51,203 bases of DNA from assembly GCF_000281085.1 (NCBI RefSeq), contig NZ_JH767525.1:263867-315069 (forward strand), written 5' to 3'. The notes beneath the pieces are model-generated. The model was not told the DNA's origin, searched no databases, and saw only the letters and a program-made list of their open reading frames with translations. Source of the stretch: Catenovulum agarivorans YM01 (lineage in GTDB: Bacteria > Pseudomonadota > Gammaproteobacteria > Enterobacterales > Alteromonadaceae). Positions 17,825 through 29,447 of the stretch are shown piece after piece; within the stretch, counting starts at the first letter, position 1; every line of letters begins with the position of its first letter. Position numbers and translations under genes: made by a program.

Positions 17825-19714
17825 TTAATTGGCTGCTTGGTAGGTAACAATTTCCGCATTTTCACGTAAGCCAGTGATAAATGCTTGATAATTGTAGTCA
17901 GTTAAAGCTGACTCTAAACGCTGTGCTGTTGCTTGGTCTACTTCTTCCACCTCAGCTTGCGTCACAGCTGTTACTTTAACCACAGCAAATGAAGTTGGGT
18001 TCACTTCAACCCATGCTGCTGACACTTGCTCTTCATCTGCTTTTTTCATTTCAAACGCTTTGCGAACAATTGCACCAGAAACTTCTGAGCCAAAACGCGC
18101 TACATCTTGTTTTGCAGTAAAGCTTAAAGATTTTTCACTTAATAAAGTCTCTACCGTTTCATTTGCAGCTAGCTTAGCCGTTAGCTCTTCAACCCATTGC
18201 TGAGCAACAGAGTGCGCTAGTTTTTGCGATACTGCTTGTTTAACTTGCGCTTCAACTTCTTCTAGCGGCTGAGTTCTCGCTGCTTCATACTGATTTACAC
18301 GCAATACGACTAAGTGATCACCCGAAACTTCGACTAAAGCACTGTTATATCCAGCATTTAACACATCATCTTCTTTCGCAGCAGTTATCAACTTAGCTTC
18401 TGTAAATGGAAATACTCCAGCATTCACTGATTTTAAGCCGGTTTGTTTTACGCTTAAGCCAGTTGCTGTCGCCGCTTCTTGTAAACTCGTTGGTACTTCA
18501 AATGCAGTATCAGCTAACAACTGTTGTTTCTCTAAGAAAATGTCACGTGCTTTGTCTTCTTGCAACTGACTGATGATATCGGCTTTAACTTCTTCAAGTG
18601 GACGCACAGTTTCTGCTTCAATGTCAGTTAACTTAATAATGTGAAAACCAAAGCTTGATTCAACAACGTCTGATACATCGCCAATGTTTGTTAACGCAAA
18701 AGTCGCTTGTTCAAATGCAGGGTCCATTACACCGGCACCAAAAAAGTCTAAATCACCACCATTTTCACCAGAGAATGTATCTGCTGAATGTTCTTTAGCT
18801 AACTCAGCAAAATCTGCACCAGCGTTTATTTGAGCTAATAAATCTTCAGCTTTTGCTTGCGCATCATCAGTTGAGCCATCAATTAAAATATGTGATGCAC
18901 GACGACGCTCAGCTTTAACATATTGCGCTTGGCTTGCTTGATAATGTTGGTTGATTTCGTCTTCTGACACTTCAATACCTTTAGCCACATCAGCTAATTT
19001 AAGCTCTACGTAAGCTATATCAAATTGCTCTTGCGTTTCGTATTGCTCAATATTGCTTTCGTAGTGGCTACGAATATCTTCTTCGGTTGGATTAACAGCG
19101 TCGTTAAACAAAGCAACTGGCACTTCAACGTACTCAATATCACGTTTTTGTAACTGTAGCTGCTGGAAATACTTAACTTCATCTTCCAATACAAAATCTG
19201 TTTGGGTTAACGCAGTTACCACAGCACGACGTGTCATATCTTGACGCAACATTTCGCGAAACTTGGCCGGTGTATAACCAGCACGAGTTAATAATTGTAG
19301 ATATCTGTCGTTGTTAAACTTGCCCTCTACTTGAAACTCAGGCATATCAAAAATGGCTTTTTTGATTTCTTCGTCGCTAGTACGTACAGATAAACGATTA
19401 GCAAGATCGTTTACCAGTTGTTCTGAGATCAAGCGCTCTAAAATACCTTGTTTAAAATTGGCCAAATATGCGGGATCAGACGCGATCTGCGAAAACATTT
19501 CACCAAATTGTGATTCCATTCGAGCTCGCTCATTTTCGTAGGCACGCTCTAATTGACTTACATTAATTGCAAGACCATTTACTTCAGCAGCTTTCGGCTC
19601 ACTACCAGAATTGATGTATGAACCAACACCGGCTAAAGCAAAACTAAATATCACCAGACCTAATATGATCTTGGCAACGGGTCCTTGGCTACCTTCACGG
19701 ATTTTTTCTAACAT
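17825..19714 (-). CDS. ppiD: Periplasmic peptidyl-prolyl isomerase D
   Basis: 629 residues, normal length for PpiD. A short N-terminal tail is followed by one membrane anchor (IILGLVIFSFALAGVGSYI), then a SurA-N-like chaperone region (LERAYENERARMESQF onward). One parvulin domain lies at about 260-360 (RRASHILIDG, GADFAELAKEHSAD, GGDLDFFGAGVMDPAFEQA, SSFGFHIIKL). It assists folding of proteins leaving the Sec translocon. Located just downstream of hupB, the usual order in this group. Confidence 0.95.
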   Translation of the reverse strand: MLEKIREGSQGPVAKIILGLVIFSFALAGVGSYINSGSEPKAAEVNGLAINVSQLERAYENERARMESQFGEMFSQIASDPAYLANFKQGILERLISEQLVNDLANRLSVRTSDEEIKKAIFDMPEFQVEGKFNNDRYLQLLTRAGYTPAKFREMLRQDMTRRAVVTALTQTDFVLEDEVKYFQQLQLQKRDIEYVEVPVALFNDAVNPTEEDIRSHYESNIEQYETQEQFDIAYVELKLADVAKGIEVSEDEINQHYQASQAQYVKAERRRASHILIDGSTDDAQAKAEDLLAQINAGADFAELAKEHSADTFSGENGGDLDFFGAGVMDPAFEQATFALTNIGDVSDVVESSFGFHIIKLTDIEAETVRPLEEVKADIISQLQEDKARDIFLEKQQLLADTAFEVPTSLQEAATATGLSVKQTGLKSVNAGVFPFTEAKLITAAKEDDVLNAGYNSALVEVSGDHLVVLRVNQYEAARTQPLEEVEAQVKQAVSQKLAHSVAQQWVEELTAKLAANETVETLLSEKSLSFTAKQDVARFGSEVSGAIVRKAFEMKKADEEQVSAAWVEVNPTSFAVVKVTAVTQAEVEEVDQATAQRLESALTDYNYQAFITGLRENAEIVTYQAAN

Positions 19715-19810
19715 GCTGGATCTCTTTTTAAGTTAAGTACTAACTGTTTCAAGAACTTAATATGAGTGGACAAATAATAGTTATGATTTGTTAATTCTTA
19801 TAAACAAAGA

Positions 19811-19833
19811 AGGCTTCGATACGCTCGAAGCCT
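19811..19833 (-). terminator. Hairpin after hupB
   Basis: AGGCTTCGA and TCGAAGCCT are perfect 9-bp arms with a five-base loop, between hupB and ppiD. On the minus strand the stem is followed by TTCTTTG, a weak T tract. Confidence 0.7.
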
Positions 19834-19867
19834 GTCTATTTCTCGACCTACTAATCAGATCAATTTT

Positions 19868-20143
19868 TTATTGATTTACTGCATCTTTTAATGCTTTACC
19901 CGGCTTGAATGCTGGAATTTTAGCAGCTGCAATCTCAATGGTTTCACCTGATTGAGGGTTGCGGCCAGTGCGAGCTGCACGCTCACGTACAGAAAAAGTA
20001 CCAAAGCCAACTAGAGCTACTTGGTCGCCTTCTTGTAAAGCACCAGAAACTGCATCAATAAAAGAATCTAATGCACGGCCAGCAGAAGCTTTAGAAATGT
20101 CAGCGCCTGCTGCGATTTTGTCGATAAGTTGAGACTTGTTCAA
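19868..20143 (-). CDS. hupB: DNA-binding protein HU-beta
   Basis: 91 residues. Begins [20 protein letters not shown] and contains the HU arm signature [19 protein letters not shown], ending [14 protein letters not shown]. Nucleoid protein that bends DNA without sequence preference. It lies downstream of lon and upstream of ppiD, the conserved gammaproteobacterial order that favours HU-beta over HU-alpha. Confidence 0.96.
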   Translation of the reverse strand: MNKSQLIDKIAAGADISKASAGRALDSFIDAVSGALQEGDQVALVGFGTFSVRERAARTGRNPQSGETIEIAAAKIPAFKPGKALKDAVNQ

Positions 20144-20288
20144 GATTTCATCCCCTTAGATTGTTATTATACCGCCACTTCAGCAAGCTTGTGCCCTACT
20201 GCGGCTCAAATTAGTTTCAAAGTTATAGCAGGCTTAGACTTTCGAATCAAGTATGTAAACCTAACTTTACCACTTTTTTAATAAATTG

Positions 20289-20316
20289 CTGCAGCCCCCG
20301 AATTACAAGGGCTGCA
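20289..20316 (-). terminator. Hairpin after lon
   Basis: TGCAGCCC and GGGCTGCA are 8-bp perfect arms separated by about 10 bases, downstream of lon on the minus strand. The following T tract is poor, so termination may be partial and let some transcription enter hupB. Confidence 0.55.
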
Positions 20317-20379
20317 AAACAGTGTCTAAGGCTACCATAAAATTTATAAATAAGAAGCCTTAAAAACCAACAAATTGCC

Positions 20380-22728
20380 TTATTTTACTACTTCAAAACC
20401 CTCTGGCGGGTTTTCTAACGCAATTTTTAATACTTCATCAATCCATTTCACTGGATGAATTTGTAAATCACCAATTACATTGGCAGGAATTTCTTTTAGA
20501 TCACGTTCGTTATCTTTAGGTATAACGACGGTTTTGATACCACCGCGATGAGCTGCTAGCAGTTTTTCTTTAAGACCACCAATTGCCAATACTTCGCCAC
20601 GTAAAGTAATTTCACCTGTCATAGCCACGTCACAACGTACAGGGTTACCTGTAAGCGTAGAAACTAAAGCAGTACACATTGCAATACCAGCACTTGGGCC
20701 ATCTTTAGGTGTTGCCCCTTCTGGTACATGCACATGGATATCACGTTTTTCGTAGAAGTCTTCGGCAATACGTAATTTGCTAGCACGCGCTCGCACAACT
20801 GACATAGCAGCTTGAATCGACTCTTGCATTACATCGCCCAGCGAGCCAGTCGAGGTCATTTTACCTTTACCTGGCACTGATGTGGTTTCGATTGTGAGCA
20901 AATCACCACCAACTTCAGTCCAAGCTAAACCTGTTACTTGGCCGATTTGGTTTTCGCTATCCGCTTTACCATAGTCAAAGCGCTGTACGCCTAAGAAATC
21001 ATTGAGGTTATCTTGATTAATCACAACCTTCTTAATGCTTTTATCCATTAAGATTTCTTTCACCGCTTTACGGCATAGCTTAGAAATTTCACGCTCTAAA
21101 CTACGCACGCCAGCTTCACGTGTGTAATAACGAATAATGCCTAAGATGGCCGATTCTTCAATATCAATTTCAGCTGCTTTAAGGCCGTTGCGGTCTATTT
21201 GTTTTGGAATCAAATGACGCTGGGCAATATTGAGTTTTTCGTCTTCGGTATAACCTGATAATCGAATAACTTCCATACGGTCTAATAATGGACCTGGGAT
21301 ACGCATACTATTTGAAGTTGCAACAAACATGACGTCAGATAAATCGTAATCAACTTCTAAATAGTGATCAGCAAAAGTACTGTTTTGCTCTGGATCTAAC
21401 ACTTCTAATAAAGCAGATGCAGGATCGCCACGCATGTCAGATGACATCTTGTCGATTTCATCTAATAAAAACAGCGGGTTTTTCACCCCGACTTTGGTCA
21501 TATTTTGAATCAATTTACCTGGCATTGAACCTATATAGGTACGACGATGACCACGAATTTCAGCTTCATCACGTACGCCACCAAGCGCCATACGCACATA
21601 TTTGCGCCCTGTCGCTTTTGCGATAGATTGACCCAAAGAAGTTTTACCAACACCTGGCGGTCCAACTAAACATAAAATTGGTCCTTTTACCTTATTGGTG
21701 CGCTGTTGTACCGCTAAATACTCAATAATACGTTCTTTAACTTTGTCTAAACCATAGTGGTCGGTATCAAGAATTTTTTGTGCCGCTGGTAGATTCTTTT
21801 TAACTTTAGAACGTTTTTTCCACGGAACAGAAGAAATAGCCTCTATATAACTGCGCACCACTGTTGCTTCCGCTGACATAGGCGACATCATTTTAAGTTT
21901 TTGCAATTCAGCCAAAGCTTTGTCTTCAGCTTCTTTTGGCATTTGTGCTTCTTTAATTTTCTTCTGTAAGGTTTCAAATTCGTCTGGTGCATCATCTAAT
22001 TCACCCAACTCTTTTTGAATCGCCTTCATTTGTTCGTTTAGATAATATTCGCGCTGGCTTTTTTCCATTTGTTTTTTAACGCGGCCACGAATTTTCTTCT
22101 CAACTTGTAATAAGTCGATTTCGCTTTCCATCAGCGCCATCAAAAACTCTAAACGCTCTGTAACATCAACAATTTCAAGAACAGTTTGTTTGTCATCTAA
22201 CTTCAGTGGCATATGTGCAGCCATAGTATCAGCGAGTCTGGCCGGCTCTTCGATACCGTTTAATGAAGTTAAAACCTCAGGTGGAATTTTTTTGTTGAGT
22301 TTGACATAACCTTCAAATTGGCTGACAGCTGAACGAATCAATACTTCTTGCTCACGCTCGTCGACATCTGGTGAATCAACTAAACCAATTTGCGCAAAAA
22401 AGTAATCTTCTGTGCTTAGATATTTATGGATCTGACCACGCTGATTACCCTCGACCAACACTTTAACTGTACCGTCAGGCAATTTAAGCAGCTGTAAAAT
22501 GGTCGCAACAGTACCTATTTGGTATATATCATCCGTACTTGGTTCATCAACTGAAGCATCTTTCTGTGCAACTAAAAATATTTGTTTGTCATTCTCCATT
22601 GCCGCTTCTAGACAACGAATGGATTTTTCTCTGCCGACAAATAATGGGATTACCATATGTGGATATACAACCACATCACGCAGTGCTAAAACAGGTATAT
22701 CCGCTAAACCAGATGATTCTATTGTCAT
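20380..22728 (-). CDS. lon: ATP-dependent protease La
   Basis: 782 residues, full length. The N-terminal substrate domain begins with [20 protein letters not shown]; a coiled region follows, then AAA+ (Walker [10 protein letters not shown], Walker [11 protein letters not shown]). The C-terminal serine-lysine protease has the active serine in [12 protein letters not shown], and the lysine in the [13 protein letters not shown] segment. It degrades misfolded and regulatory proteins in the cytoplasm. A heat-shock promoter with good spacing lies upstream. Confidence 0.98.
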   Translation of the reverse strand: MTIESSGLADIPVLALRDVVVYPHMVIPLFVGREKSIRCLEAAMENDKQIFLVAQKDASVDEPSTDDIYQIGTVATILQLLKLPDGTVKVLVEGNQRGQIHKYLSTEDYFFAQIGLVDSPDVDEREQEVLIRSAVSQFEGYVKLNKKIPPEVLTSLNGIEEPARLADTMAAHMPLKLDDKQTVLEIVDVTERLEFLMALMESEIDLLQVEKKIRGRVKKQMEKSQREYYLNEQMKAIQKELGELDDAPDEFETLQKKIKEAQMPKEAEDKALAELQKLKMMSPMSAEATVVRSYIEAISSVPWKKRSKVKKNLPAAQKILDTDHYGLDKVKERIIEYLAVQQRTNKVKGPILCLVGPPGVGKTSLGQSIAKATGRKYVRMALGGVRDEAEIRGHRRTYIGSMPGKLIQNMTKVGVKNPLFLLDEIDKMSSDMRGDPASALLEVLDPEQNSTFADHYLEVDYDLSDVMFVATSNSMRIPGPLLDRMEVIRLSGYTEDEKLNIAQRHLIPKQIDRNGLKAAEIDIEESAILGIIRYYTREAGVRSLEREISKLCRKAVKEILMDKSIKKVVINQDNLNDFLGVQRFDYGKADSENQIGQVTGLAWTEVGGDLLTIETTSVPGKGKMTSTGSLGDVMQESIQAAMSVVRARASKLRIAEDFYEKRDIHVHVPEGATPKDGPSAGIAMCTALVSTLTGNPVRCDVAMTGEITLRGEVLAIGGLKEKLLAAHRGGIKTVVIPKDNERDLKEIPANVIGDLQIHPVKWIDEVLKIALENPPEGFEVVK

Positions 22729-22763
22729 TTTATTATTTCTCTTTCCAAGGAGGGTGATAACAG

Positions 22764-22794
22764 TTTATATGGGGTTCAATATAGCGAGATCAAG
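22764..22794 (-). promoter_or_regulatory. Sigma-32 (heat shock) promoter of lon
   Basis: On the minus strand CTTGAT (22789-22794) and CCCCATATAAA (22764-22774) are separated by 14 bases, close to the sigma-32 pattern CTTGAAA, 13-14 bases, CCCCATNT. It lies about 40 bp before the lon start codon. Heat induction of lon is established in related bacteria. Confidence 0.75.
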
Positions 22795-22905
22795 CGATTA
22801 ATCCAATCTCTAACGCCGAAAAAAGTGGATAAATGCAAGGTTTACAATCAATAGGTTAAATAATAAACGAATTACTAGAAGTGTATAAAACAAAGGAAGG
22901 AAATT

Positions 22906-22929
22906 AAGGCGAGTGATTAAACTCGCCTT
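22906..22929 (-). terminator. Terminator after clpX
   Basis: AAGGCGAGT and ACTCGCCTT form a 9-bp stem with a six-base loop, downstream of clpX on the minus strand; the T tract after it is short (AATTTCCTT). Confidence 0.7.
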
Positions 22930-22960
22930 CTGTACCCAAGTAGCTTGAGTCTTAAACTAA

Positions 22961-24250
22961 TTACTCAGAGACGGCTTGTTTGCCTGTGTTTTCGTAAATC
23001 AGAATTGGATCTGATTCACCACTGATAACAGTTTCGTCTACAACCACTTTGGATACATCTTCAAGTGATGGTAGCTGATACATAGTATCTAACAGAACAT
23101 TCTCTAAAATAGAACGCAAACCACGCGCACCAGTTTTACGTGTCATAGCTTTGGTCGCAATTGCACGTAATGCGTCATCTCTAAACTCTAGCTCAACACC
23201 TTCCATCTCGAATAATGCGGCATATTGTTTAGTTAAGGCATTTTTGGGTTCATTCAATATTTGAATCAGCGCAGCTTCATCTAACTCTGACAAAGTAGCA
23301 ACAACAGGTAGACGACCAATAAATTCTGGAATTAAACCATATTTAACTAAGTCTTCTGGTTGCACATCAGAAAATTTCTCTGACAAACTTTTTTCTTCGT
23401 TTTTAGATTTAACCGTTGCACCAAAACCAATACCTGTGCCTTTGGCTGTGCGCTGCTCTATTACTTTTTCAAGACCAGCAAAAGCACCACCACAGATAAA
23501 CAAGATTTTAGACGTGTCTACTTGTAAAAACTCTTGTTGTGGATGCTTACGACCACCTTGAGGTGGTACTGAAGCTATTGTGCCTTCAATCAGTTTAAGC
23601 AGTGCTTGCTGCACGCCTTCACCCGATACATCACGAGTAATTGAAGGGTTGTCTGATTTACGGGAAATTTTGTCTATTTCATCAATGTACACAATGCCAC
23701 GTTGAGCAAGTTCAACATCATAATCGCACTTTTGTAATAGCTTCTGGATGATGTTTTCAACGTCTTCACCTACATAACCAGCTTCAGTTAAGGTAGTAGC
23801 ATCAGCCATAGTAAATGGCACATCTAAAAAGCGCGCAAGTGTTTCCGCCAATAAAGTTTTACCACTACCAGTTGGACCTATTAACAAAATATTACTCTTG
23901 CCTAGCTCTACCGAAGTTTTCGCTTTCTCACTATTTTTTAAACGCTTGTAATGGTTGTATACAGCAACGGACAATACTTTTTTCGCCAGTTGCTGATCGA
24001 TAACGTAATCATCTAGATGTTGATGAATTTCTACAGGCGTAGGTAATTTTTCTTTGGTAGAACGCGCTTCTGGTGCTATTTCCTTGATTTCTTCGCGAAT
24101 AATGTCATTACATAACTCGACGCATTCATCACAAATGAACACAGAAGGTCCAGCAATTAGCTTGCGTACTTCATGCTGACTTTTACCACAGAATGAGCAG
24201 TGCAATAACTTATTATCGCCTGACCCATCACCTTTGCGGGAATCTGTCAT
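22961..24250 (-). CDS. clpX: ClpXP protease ATPase subunit
   Basis: 429 residues. The N-terminal zinc-binding domain has four cysteines (HCSFCGKSQ and [10 protein letters not shown]). AAA+ landmarks are Walker [16 protein letters not shown], the pore loop region [13 protein letters not shown], Walker [11 protein letters not shown] and sensor segment [12 protein letters not shown]. It unfolds substrates, including tmRNA-tagged proteins ending in LAA, for ClpP. It follows clpP by 47 bp on the same strand, an operon. Confidence 0.98.
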   Translation of the reverse strand: MTDSRKGDGSGDNKLLHCSFCGKSQHEVRKLIAGPSVFICDECVELCNDIIREEIKEIAPEARSTKEKLPTPVEIHQHLDDYVIDQQLAKKVLSVAVYNHYKRLKNSEKAKTSVELGKSNILLIGPTGSGKTLLAETLARFLDVPFTMADATTLTEAGYVGEDVENIIQKLLQKCDYDVELAQRGIVYIDEIDKISRKSDNPSITRDVSGEGVQQALLKLIEGTIASVPPQGGRKHPQQEFLQVDTSKILFICGGAFAGLEKVIEQRTAKGTGIGFGATVKSKNEEKSLSEKFSDVQPEDLVKYGLIPEFIGRLPVVATLSELDEAALIQILNEPKNALTKQYAALFEMEGVELEFRDDALRAIATKAMTRKTGARGLRSILENVLLDTMYQLPSLEDVSKVVVDETVISGESDPILIYENTGKQAVSE

Positions 24251-24297
24251 TTATTTACCTCTATTCTTTCTATTCGCGTAACTTATCTATATAGACC

Positions 24298-24930
24298 TTA
24301 TTTTAGCTCAGTTTGTTGACGACGATCTAAAATACTATCGATTAGACCATAGTCTAGCGCGTTTTGAGCAGTCATAAAGTTATCACGATCTGTGTCTTGT
24401 GACACTCGTTCGAAATCTTGTCCAGTGTGTTCAGCCATTAAACGATTTAATTTCTCTTTAATTGCCAAAATTTCACGCGCATGAATTTCAAAGTCAGATG
24501 CTTGACCTTGGAAACCACCTAACGGTTGATGGATCATAACACGAGAATTCGGTAAACAATGACGTTTACCTTTTGCACCACCCGATAGTAGGAAAGCGCC
24601 CATACTCGCAGCTTGACCAATACACACAGTTGATACGTCAGGCTTGATAAATTGCATAGTATCGTAAATTGCCATACCCGCAGTCACAGAGCCGCCTGGA
24701 GAATTGATATAAATATGAATATCTTTTTCTGGGTTTTCTGATTCTAAAAACAATAATTGAGCCACAATCAAGTTAGCCATATGGTCTTCAACCTGGCCAA
24801 CCAAAAATATTACACGCTCTTTTAATAAACGTGAATAAATATCAAATGAACGCTCGCCCTTTGCAGTTTGCTCGATCACCATAGGCACTAATGCGTTAAT
24901 TGGATCGTAATTTGTATTATTTGTATTCAT
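24298..24930 (-). CDS. clpP: ATP-dependent Clp protease proteolytic subunit
   Basis: 210 residues from the ATG at 24930 ([16 protein letters not shown]), chosen because AAGGA precedes it; an upstream in-frame ATG at 24984 adds a non-family extension. The catalytic serine lies in [14 protein letters not shown], the histidine in [10 protein letters not shown] and the aspartate in DTDRDNFM. The tetradecameric serine peptidase degrades substrates fed by ClpX. It lies between tig and clpX. Confidence 0.97.
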   Translation of the reverse strand: MNTNNTNYDPINALVPMVIEQTAKGERSFDIYSRLLKERVIFLVGQVEDHMANLIVAQLLFLESENPEKDIHIYINSPGGSVTAGMAIYDTMQFIKPDVSTVCIGQAASMGAFLLSGGAKGKRHCLPNSRVMIHQPLGGFQGQASDFEIHAREILAIKEKLNRLMAEHTGQDFERVSQDTDRDNFMTAQNALDYGLIDSILDRRQQTELK

Positions 24931-24945
24931 GAATTCCTTAGCTCT

Positions 24946-24986
24946 AAAAATAAAAATGGCCTGAACGAATCTCATCCAAGCCATTT
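24946..24986 (-). terminator. Hairpin with T tract between tig and clpP
   Basis: Read on the minus strand, AAATGGC and GCCATTT (24954-24986) pair and are followed by TTTATTTTT, a convincing intrinsic terminator between tig and clpP. The same stretch carries a weaker sigma-32-like pair (CTTGGAT and GCCATTTT, 13 bases apart), so a clpP promoter may overlap it. Confidence 0.55.
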
Positions 24987-25028
24987 AAACAAGGCGAACC
25001 CTGCTAAGTCAATTAGAAAAATGAATAA

Positions 25029-26327
25029 TTAAGCTTGTTTATTCATAATTTCGTCAAAAGATTTAGCTATGCTCTCAACTTGTGCCTGTTCTAAAATGAA
25101 GTCGATTGCTTGATCTTCCATAACAACATTTTGAATGTTAGCTAACATTTCTTTGTTGTTGTAGTAATAATCAACTACTTCTTCAGGAGATTCGTAAGCA
25201 GAAGCTAAAGACTCTACAGTTTCTTTAACACGCTCGTCGTCAACTTTGATTTCGTTGCTACGAACAAGTTCAGATAATAATAAACCAGTTTTCACGCGAC
25301 GTTCGGCTTGGTCTTTGAATAATTCAGCTGGTAGCTCAGGCATATTTTGGTTGCCATTACCAAAACGCTGTAAAGCTTGTTGACGTAAAGCATTAACTTC
25401 TTGGTCTACTAAAGCTTGTGGAACTTCGAAAGAAACAGCTTCTAATAAAGCAGAAATTGTTGCTTCTTTAGCTTGTTGCTTAAGCGTTTGTTTTAACTCA
25501 CGTTGCATGTTTTGACGAACTTCAGTTTTAAGTGCGTCTAAACCACCTTCTTCAATACCGAATAATTTGCAGAACTCTTCGTCTAACTCTGGCAATTTGC
25601 GCTCTTCAACTTTGTTTACTTTGATTTTGAATACGGCAGGTTTACCTTTTAAGTTTTCTGCGTGGTACTCTTCTGGGAAAGTAACGTCGATAGACTTTTC
25701 TTCGCCAGCAGCTAAACCGATAATACCGTCTTCAAAACCTGGGATCATACGACCAGAGCCTAACTCGATGTCAAAACCTTCAGCTTTGCCACCTTCAAAA
25801 ACTTCACCGTCAACTGAACCTTCGAAATCTAAGTTAACACGGTCGCCTTCAGCTGCAGCACGCTCAACAGTTTCAAATTTAGAATGTTGCTTACGTAAAG
25901 TCTCTAACATGTTGTCTAAGTCAGCGTCAGTTACTTCTGCAGTCGCTTTTTCAACTTTAAGTGCGTCTAAACCTTCAACTTTAACTTCAGGGTAAACTTC
26001 AAATACAGCTGTAAAGCTGAAATCTTCGCCTTCATTCATAGATTGTTCTTGAATTGAAGGAGTACCTGCTGGATTTAATTTTTCTTGAACAACAGCTTGA
26101 TAGAAGTTTTGTTGGATAACTTCTTGAGCTACTTCTTGACGTACAGCTGCACCGAAACGTTTTTTGATTACGCTTACAGGAACTTTACCAGGACGGAAAC
26201 CGTCGATGCGCTGAGTTTTTGCCAAACCTTGAAGTCGGCTCTTGACTGCAGATTCTACTTTGTCTGCAGGAACAGTAATTGTTACGCGGCGTTCTAAGCC
26301 TTGTGTTGTTTCAACAGAAACTTGCAT
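25029..26327 (-). CDS. tig: Trigger factor
   Basis: 432 residues. The ribosome-binding N-domain contains the loop signature GFRPGKVP (residues about 43-50). The FKBP-type isomerase domain is at about 150-240 ([22 protein letters not shown], split in the family pattern), and the helical C-domain follows. It binds nascent chains at the ribosome exit and assists folding. Upstream of clpP-clpX-lon in the conserved order. Confidence 0.97.
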   Translation of the reverse strand: MQVSVETTQGLERRVTITVPADKVESAVKSRLQGLAKTQRIDGFRPGKVPVSVIKKRFGAAVRQEVAQEVIQQNFYQAVVQEKLNPAGTPSIQEQSMNEGEDFSFTAVFEVYPEVKVEGLDALKVEKATAEVTDADLDNMLETLRKQHSKFETVERAAAEGDRVNLDFEGSVDGEVFEGGKAEGFDIELGSGRMIPGFEDGIIGLAAGEEKSIDVTFPEEYHAENLKGKPAVFKIKVNKVEERKLPELDEEFCKLFGIEEGGLDALKTEVRQNMQRELKQTLKQQAKEATISALLEAVSFEVPQALVDQEVNALRQQALQRFGNGNQNMPELPAELFKDQAERRVKTGLLLSELVRSNEIKVDDERVKETVESLASAYESPEEVVDYYYNNKEMLANIQNVVMEDQAIDFILEQAQVESIAKSFDEIMNKQA

Positions 26328-26543
26328 TGCTATACCTCAAAATTATGAGCGAAAGGCTCTATTTCCTTTGGGACCAATTAATAATTGATAAGCCCTGAAT
26401 CGACATAAAACCTGCTGGAAAAAAGTTGTACCGAGCAGATATTCTATGAACATTAAAAAAATGACGCAGCATTATAGCGATCACTTAAGCAGGAGTCGAG
26501 AGAGAATATGGCTAAAGGTTAAAAAATTACGTTGAATGTAAAG

Positions 26544-26620
26544 TGGTCGGTGATGCAAGATTCGAACTTGCGACCCCTTGGACCCAAACCAAGTGCGCTA
26601 CCAGGCTGCGCTAATCACCG
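26544..26620 (-). tRNA. tRNA-Pro (TGG), copy 1
   Basis: The minus strand reads CGGTGATTAGCGCAGCCTGG onward and ends ATCACCGACCA with encoded CCA. The anticodon loop TTTGGGT gives TGG. It is identical over its 77 bases to the copy at 26850-26926. Confidence 0.96.
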
Positions 26621-26643
26621 AACTAGAAACTGTAACAAGAAAA

Positions 26644-26720
26644 TGGGGTGGCTGATGGGACTTGAACCCACGACAACCGGAATCACAATCCGGGGCTCTA
26701 CCAACTGAGCTACAGCCACC
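26644..26720 (-). tRNA. tRNA-His (GTG)
   Basis: 77 bases including the extra 5' G typical of histidine tRNA. Anticodon loop TTGTGAT gives GTG; ends CAGCCACCCCA. Confidence 0.96.
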
Positions 26721-26741
26721 ATAGTAGAAATGTTTTCTAAA

Positions 26742-26818
<77 letters not shown>

Positions 26819-26849
26819 TTTCGAAGTCCCTATGGACTCATTTAGAAAG

Positions 26850-26926
26850 TGGTCGGTGATGCAAGATTCGAACTTGCGACCCCTTGGACCCAAACCAAGT
26901 GCGCTACCAGGCTGCGCTAATCACCG
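26850..26926 (-). tRNA. tRNA-Pro (TGG), copy 2
   Basis: First gene of the minus-strand cluster Pro-Arg-His-Pro; same sequence as copy 1. The four genes are separated by 21-31 bp and are likely one transcript. Confidence 0.96.
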
Positions 26927-27160
26927 ACGTTGCTTGAGGTCTCCCTCGACAGCGGGGCGCATGTTACCTAGATCACCTGGGTAGGTCAAACACTTTTTTG
27001 CAGTTTTTTCGCATTTTTTTCAATATCCGCTTTGTTTGCGCAAAATAACTTCAATTAGTGTATTTTTAATACAAAGATGTGCTTTATTTTCACAAACACA
27101 CAGACAATAAGATTAAAAAACTCAAATGGTCTATTTTAAAAACGAATAAATTACAGGCAT

Positions 27161-27187
27161 AAAAAAACCAGCCGAAGCTGGTTTTAT
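27161..27187 (-). terminator. Terminator of the chemoreceptor gene
   Basis: AACCAGC and GCTGGTT with a tetraloop, followed on the minus strand by a T7 run (plus-strand A at 27161-27167). It lies about 20 bp after the stop codon. Confidence 0.9.
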
Positions 27188-27203
27188 GTGAAGCAATTAA
27201 AAA

Positions 27204-28691
27204 TTAGAATTTAAATTGTTTAATTTGCACAGACAATTGCTGTTCAACTTCAATCATAGATTGAGTGCTGTGCTCTAATTCTTTGGTTTCTTTAGCAAGT
27301 CGAGTTGCACCATCTAACAAGTGCTCAATACCTTGGCTAACCTCTTTAGTTAATAACGACTGTTCTTCAGTTGCACTGGCAATTTGAATTATCATGTCGT
27401 TGATACCACTCATCTTGTCGGAAATAGTACCAAATGAGTCAACCGTTTTTTGCGTTGAGTCTATGGTTTCGCTAACTAAGTCTTTACTGCGATGTGACGC
27501 TTTGTAAGAGTCGTCTGCTTTACTTTGTAGCGAAGCAATAATACTTTCGATTTCTTCAGTTGACTGACGTGTTTTACTTGCTAATGAACGAACCTCATCC
27601 GCAACTACCGCAAAACCACGGCCGGTTTCACCCGCCCTTGCTGCTTCTATCGCCGCATTAAGCGCTAACAAGTTAGTTTGTTCAGCAATGCCTTTAATTA
27701 CATCTAACACACCACCAATGTTTTCACTGGCAGATTTAAGCTCTGATGCGACTTTGGCATTGTTCTCCAATTCATCCACTAATTGTTGAACATGTTCTAA
27801 ATTAGTTTCAACATCCGTGCGGCTTTGTGCAGCTAGATCAAATGCTTCAGTGGTGCTTGATGCTGTAAGTTCAGCATTTTGTGCAATTTCACCTGTCGCT
27901 TCCGACAACTGTTTCAAATAATTTAATGAGTGCTCAGTTTGCTCTTTTTGCTCATGGGTATTCATGGTCGTTTTGTGGCAAACGTCACTGATTGTGCTTG
28001 ATAAACCACCTAACCCACTTGCACCCTGTGCAACATCGGTAATGATTTCTTGAATCTTTTGGATAAAGCTATTGAAGTTGGTCGCTAATCTACCAATTTC
28101 GTCATTGGTTTTAACAGGAATTCTTTGGGTTAAATCACCACCACCCGCGGCAATATCTCGTAAAACATCACTTACTTGGGTTAATGGTTCAATCACTACT
28201 TTTTTGATTAAGAATACCAGCAGTGCAAGTAGCGCTATCATAGAGACTATCATAGACAACCATCTCTGATTCCATTGTGAGGACAATCTATCGTCTACAG
28301 CTGAGCGTGAAAAAGCAATCTTGATTTTACCAATTAATTCGCCGTCACTACTTTTAATTTCATACCATTTGGCTTGACCGTCTAACTCAACATCTTGCTT
28401 AAGTTTAGTTTCAGCCATGTCTTTGTCTCTATGGTCGGTCACTTTAACTTGGGCAATAATGGGATCTGGCATGTAAGCATCAATGATGCTCTGGATAAGC
28501 GGGAAGTCGTATGAGAAAACTGGGTCTTGTAAAATTACTTGAAGCTGTTTGACCACATCAGCCTTAGTATTGTCATATCTCGCATTTTCGTCACCTTCTT
28601 GGATGGACATAGTCCATACTGCAACTGTAGTGAGTACAGTAAAGTTGACCAACAACAAAGCGATAAGTACTTTTTTGGCTATTGATTGCAT
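27204..28691 (-). CDS. Methyl-accepting chemotaxis protein
   Basis: 495 residues. Membrane segment 1 at about 7-28 ([19 protein letters not shown]), a short periplasmic sensor of about 115 residues, and segment 2 at about 145-163 ([15 protein letters not shown]). A HAMP linker follows, with [21 protein letters not shown]. The signalling tip is canonical: [19 protein letters not shown] then [15 protein letters not shown]. It passes ligand signals to CheA/CheW. Ligand unknown. It is alone in its transcript, with its own terminator. Confidence 0.95.
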   Translation of the reverse strand: MQSIAKKVLIALLLVNFTVLTTVAVWTMSIQEGDENARYDNTKADVVKQLQVILQDPVFSYDFPLIQSIIDAYMPDPIIAQVKVTDHRDKDMAETKLKQDVELDGQAKWYEIKSSDGELIGKIKIAFSRSAVDDRLSSQWNQRWLSMIVSMIALLALLVFLIKKVVIEPLTQVSDVLRDIAAGGGDLTQRIPVKTNDEIGRLATNFNSFIQKIQEIITDVAQGASGLGGLSSTISDVCHKTTMNTHEQKEQTEHSLNYLKQLSEATGEIAQNAELTASSTTEAFDLAAQSRTDVETNLEHVQQLVDELENNAKVASELKSASENIGGVLDVIKGIAEQTNLLALNAAIEAARAGETGRGFAVVADEVRSLASKTRQSTEEIESIIASLQSKADDSYKASHRSKDLVSETIDSTQKTVDSFGTISDKMSGINDMIIQIASATEEQSLLTKEVSQGIEHLLDGATRLAKETKELEHSTQSMIEVEQQLSVQIKQFKF

Positions 28692-29020
28692 ATATATTTT
28701 AACCTCATACGATGCAGACTGCTTGTTTAATACTGTTCAAAAAACTATTTCGGCAATTGTGTAAGTTTCTTTAGTCCAACTAATTGATTTTCTGAATCAA
28801 AAAGCTTTTCAGTGTATAAGCTCAGTTTGAACAGTTAGATTTATAATTATTGGGTGCCGCAGTTTGAATATACTTCAAAGTTAACGGCTTTGTTAAAGGT
28901 AAGACAGTTAAACAAATTTAACAAGCCTATTTGTAACTGAATTGTTGATATATTTCGTTATTTACTAAAAAACGTAAAATAAACGTTTAATCAGAATAAA
29001 AAAGCACGGCTTTGTACTAA
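28692..29020. other. Non-coding gap between chemoreceptor and yjbQ
   Basis: 329 bp, AT-rich, no reading frame of note. It must hold the promoter of the chemoreceptor gene and the 3' end of the yjbQ transcript, but I see no promoter or terminator strong enough to mark. Confidence 0.5.
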
Positions 29021-29440
29021 TTATTCTCCGTTAATTGTGGCAATAATTTTTCGACTGCCAGCAAAATCTCTATGTTCACCTAAATATATTCCTTGCCAAG
29101 TGCCTAAAGCCAAGCGCCCTTGACTGATAGGAATCGTCAGCGAAACACCAAACAAACTACTTTTTATGTGTGCAGGCATGTCATCATCACCTTCGTAGGT
29201 GTGTCGGTAATATGGCTGGTTTTCTGGCACCATAACATTGACGTGATCTTCAAAATCAGCTCGCACTGTCGGGTCTGCATTTTCATTTATGGTTAAGCTC
29301 GCAGAAGTGTGCTGCAACATCAAATGACAAATACCGATATTAACCTGTGATAATTCAGCTAACTTAGCCTCTACTTCAGAGGTAACCAAGTGAAAACCTC
29401 TAGATTTTGCTGACAAAGCTATTTTCTTTTGTAACCACAT
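29021..29440 (-). CDS. yjbQ: YjbQ (UPF0047) family protein
   Basis: 139 residues, whole length of the family. Landmarks: [20 protein letters not shown], the acidic [16 protein letters not shown], and [16 protein letters not shown] near the end. Members are small cytoplasmic trimers with reported weak thiamin-phosphate synthase activity; the real role is not settled. It lies 7 bp downstream of the CheX-like gene. Confidence 0.92.
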   Translation of the reverse strand: MWLQKKIALSAKSRGFHLVTSEVEAKLAELSQVNIGICHLMLQHTSASLTINENADPTVRADFEDHVNVMVPENQPYYRHTYEGDDDMPAHIKSSLFGVSLTIPISQGRLALGTWQGIYLGEHRDFAGSRKIIATINGE

Positions 29441-29447
29441 AAGTAAA

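Noticed and set aside
25567-25995. 142-codon plus-strand frame opposite tig
   Set aside because: Shadow of the tig coding sequence; Ser-rich composition typical of antisense frames.
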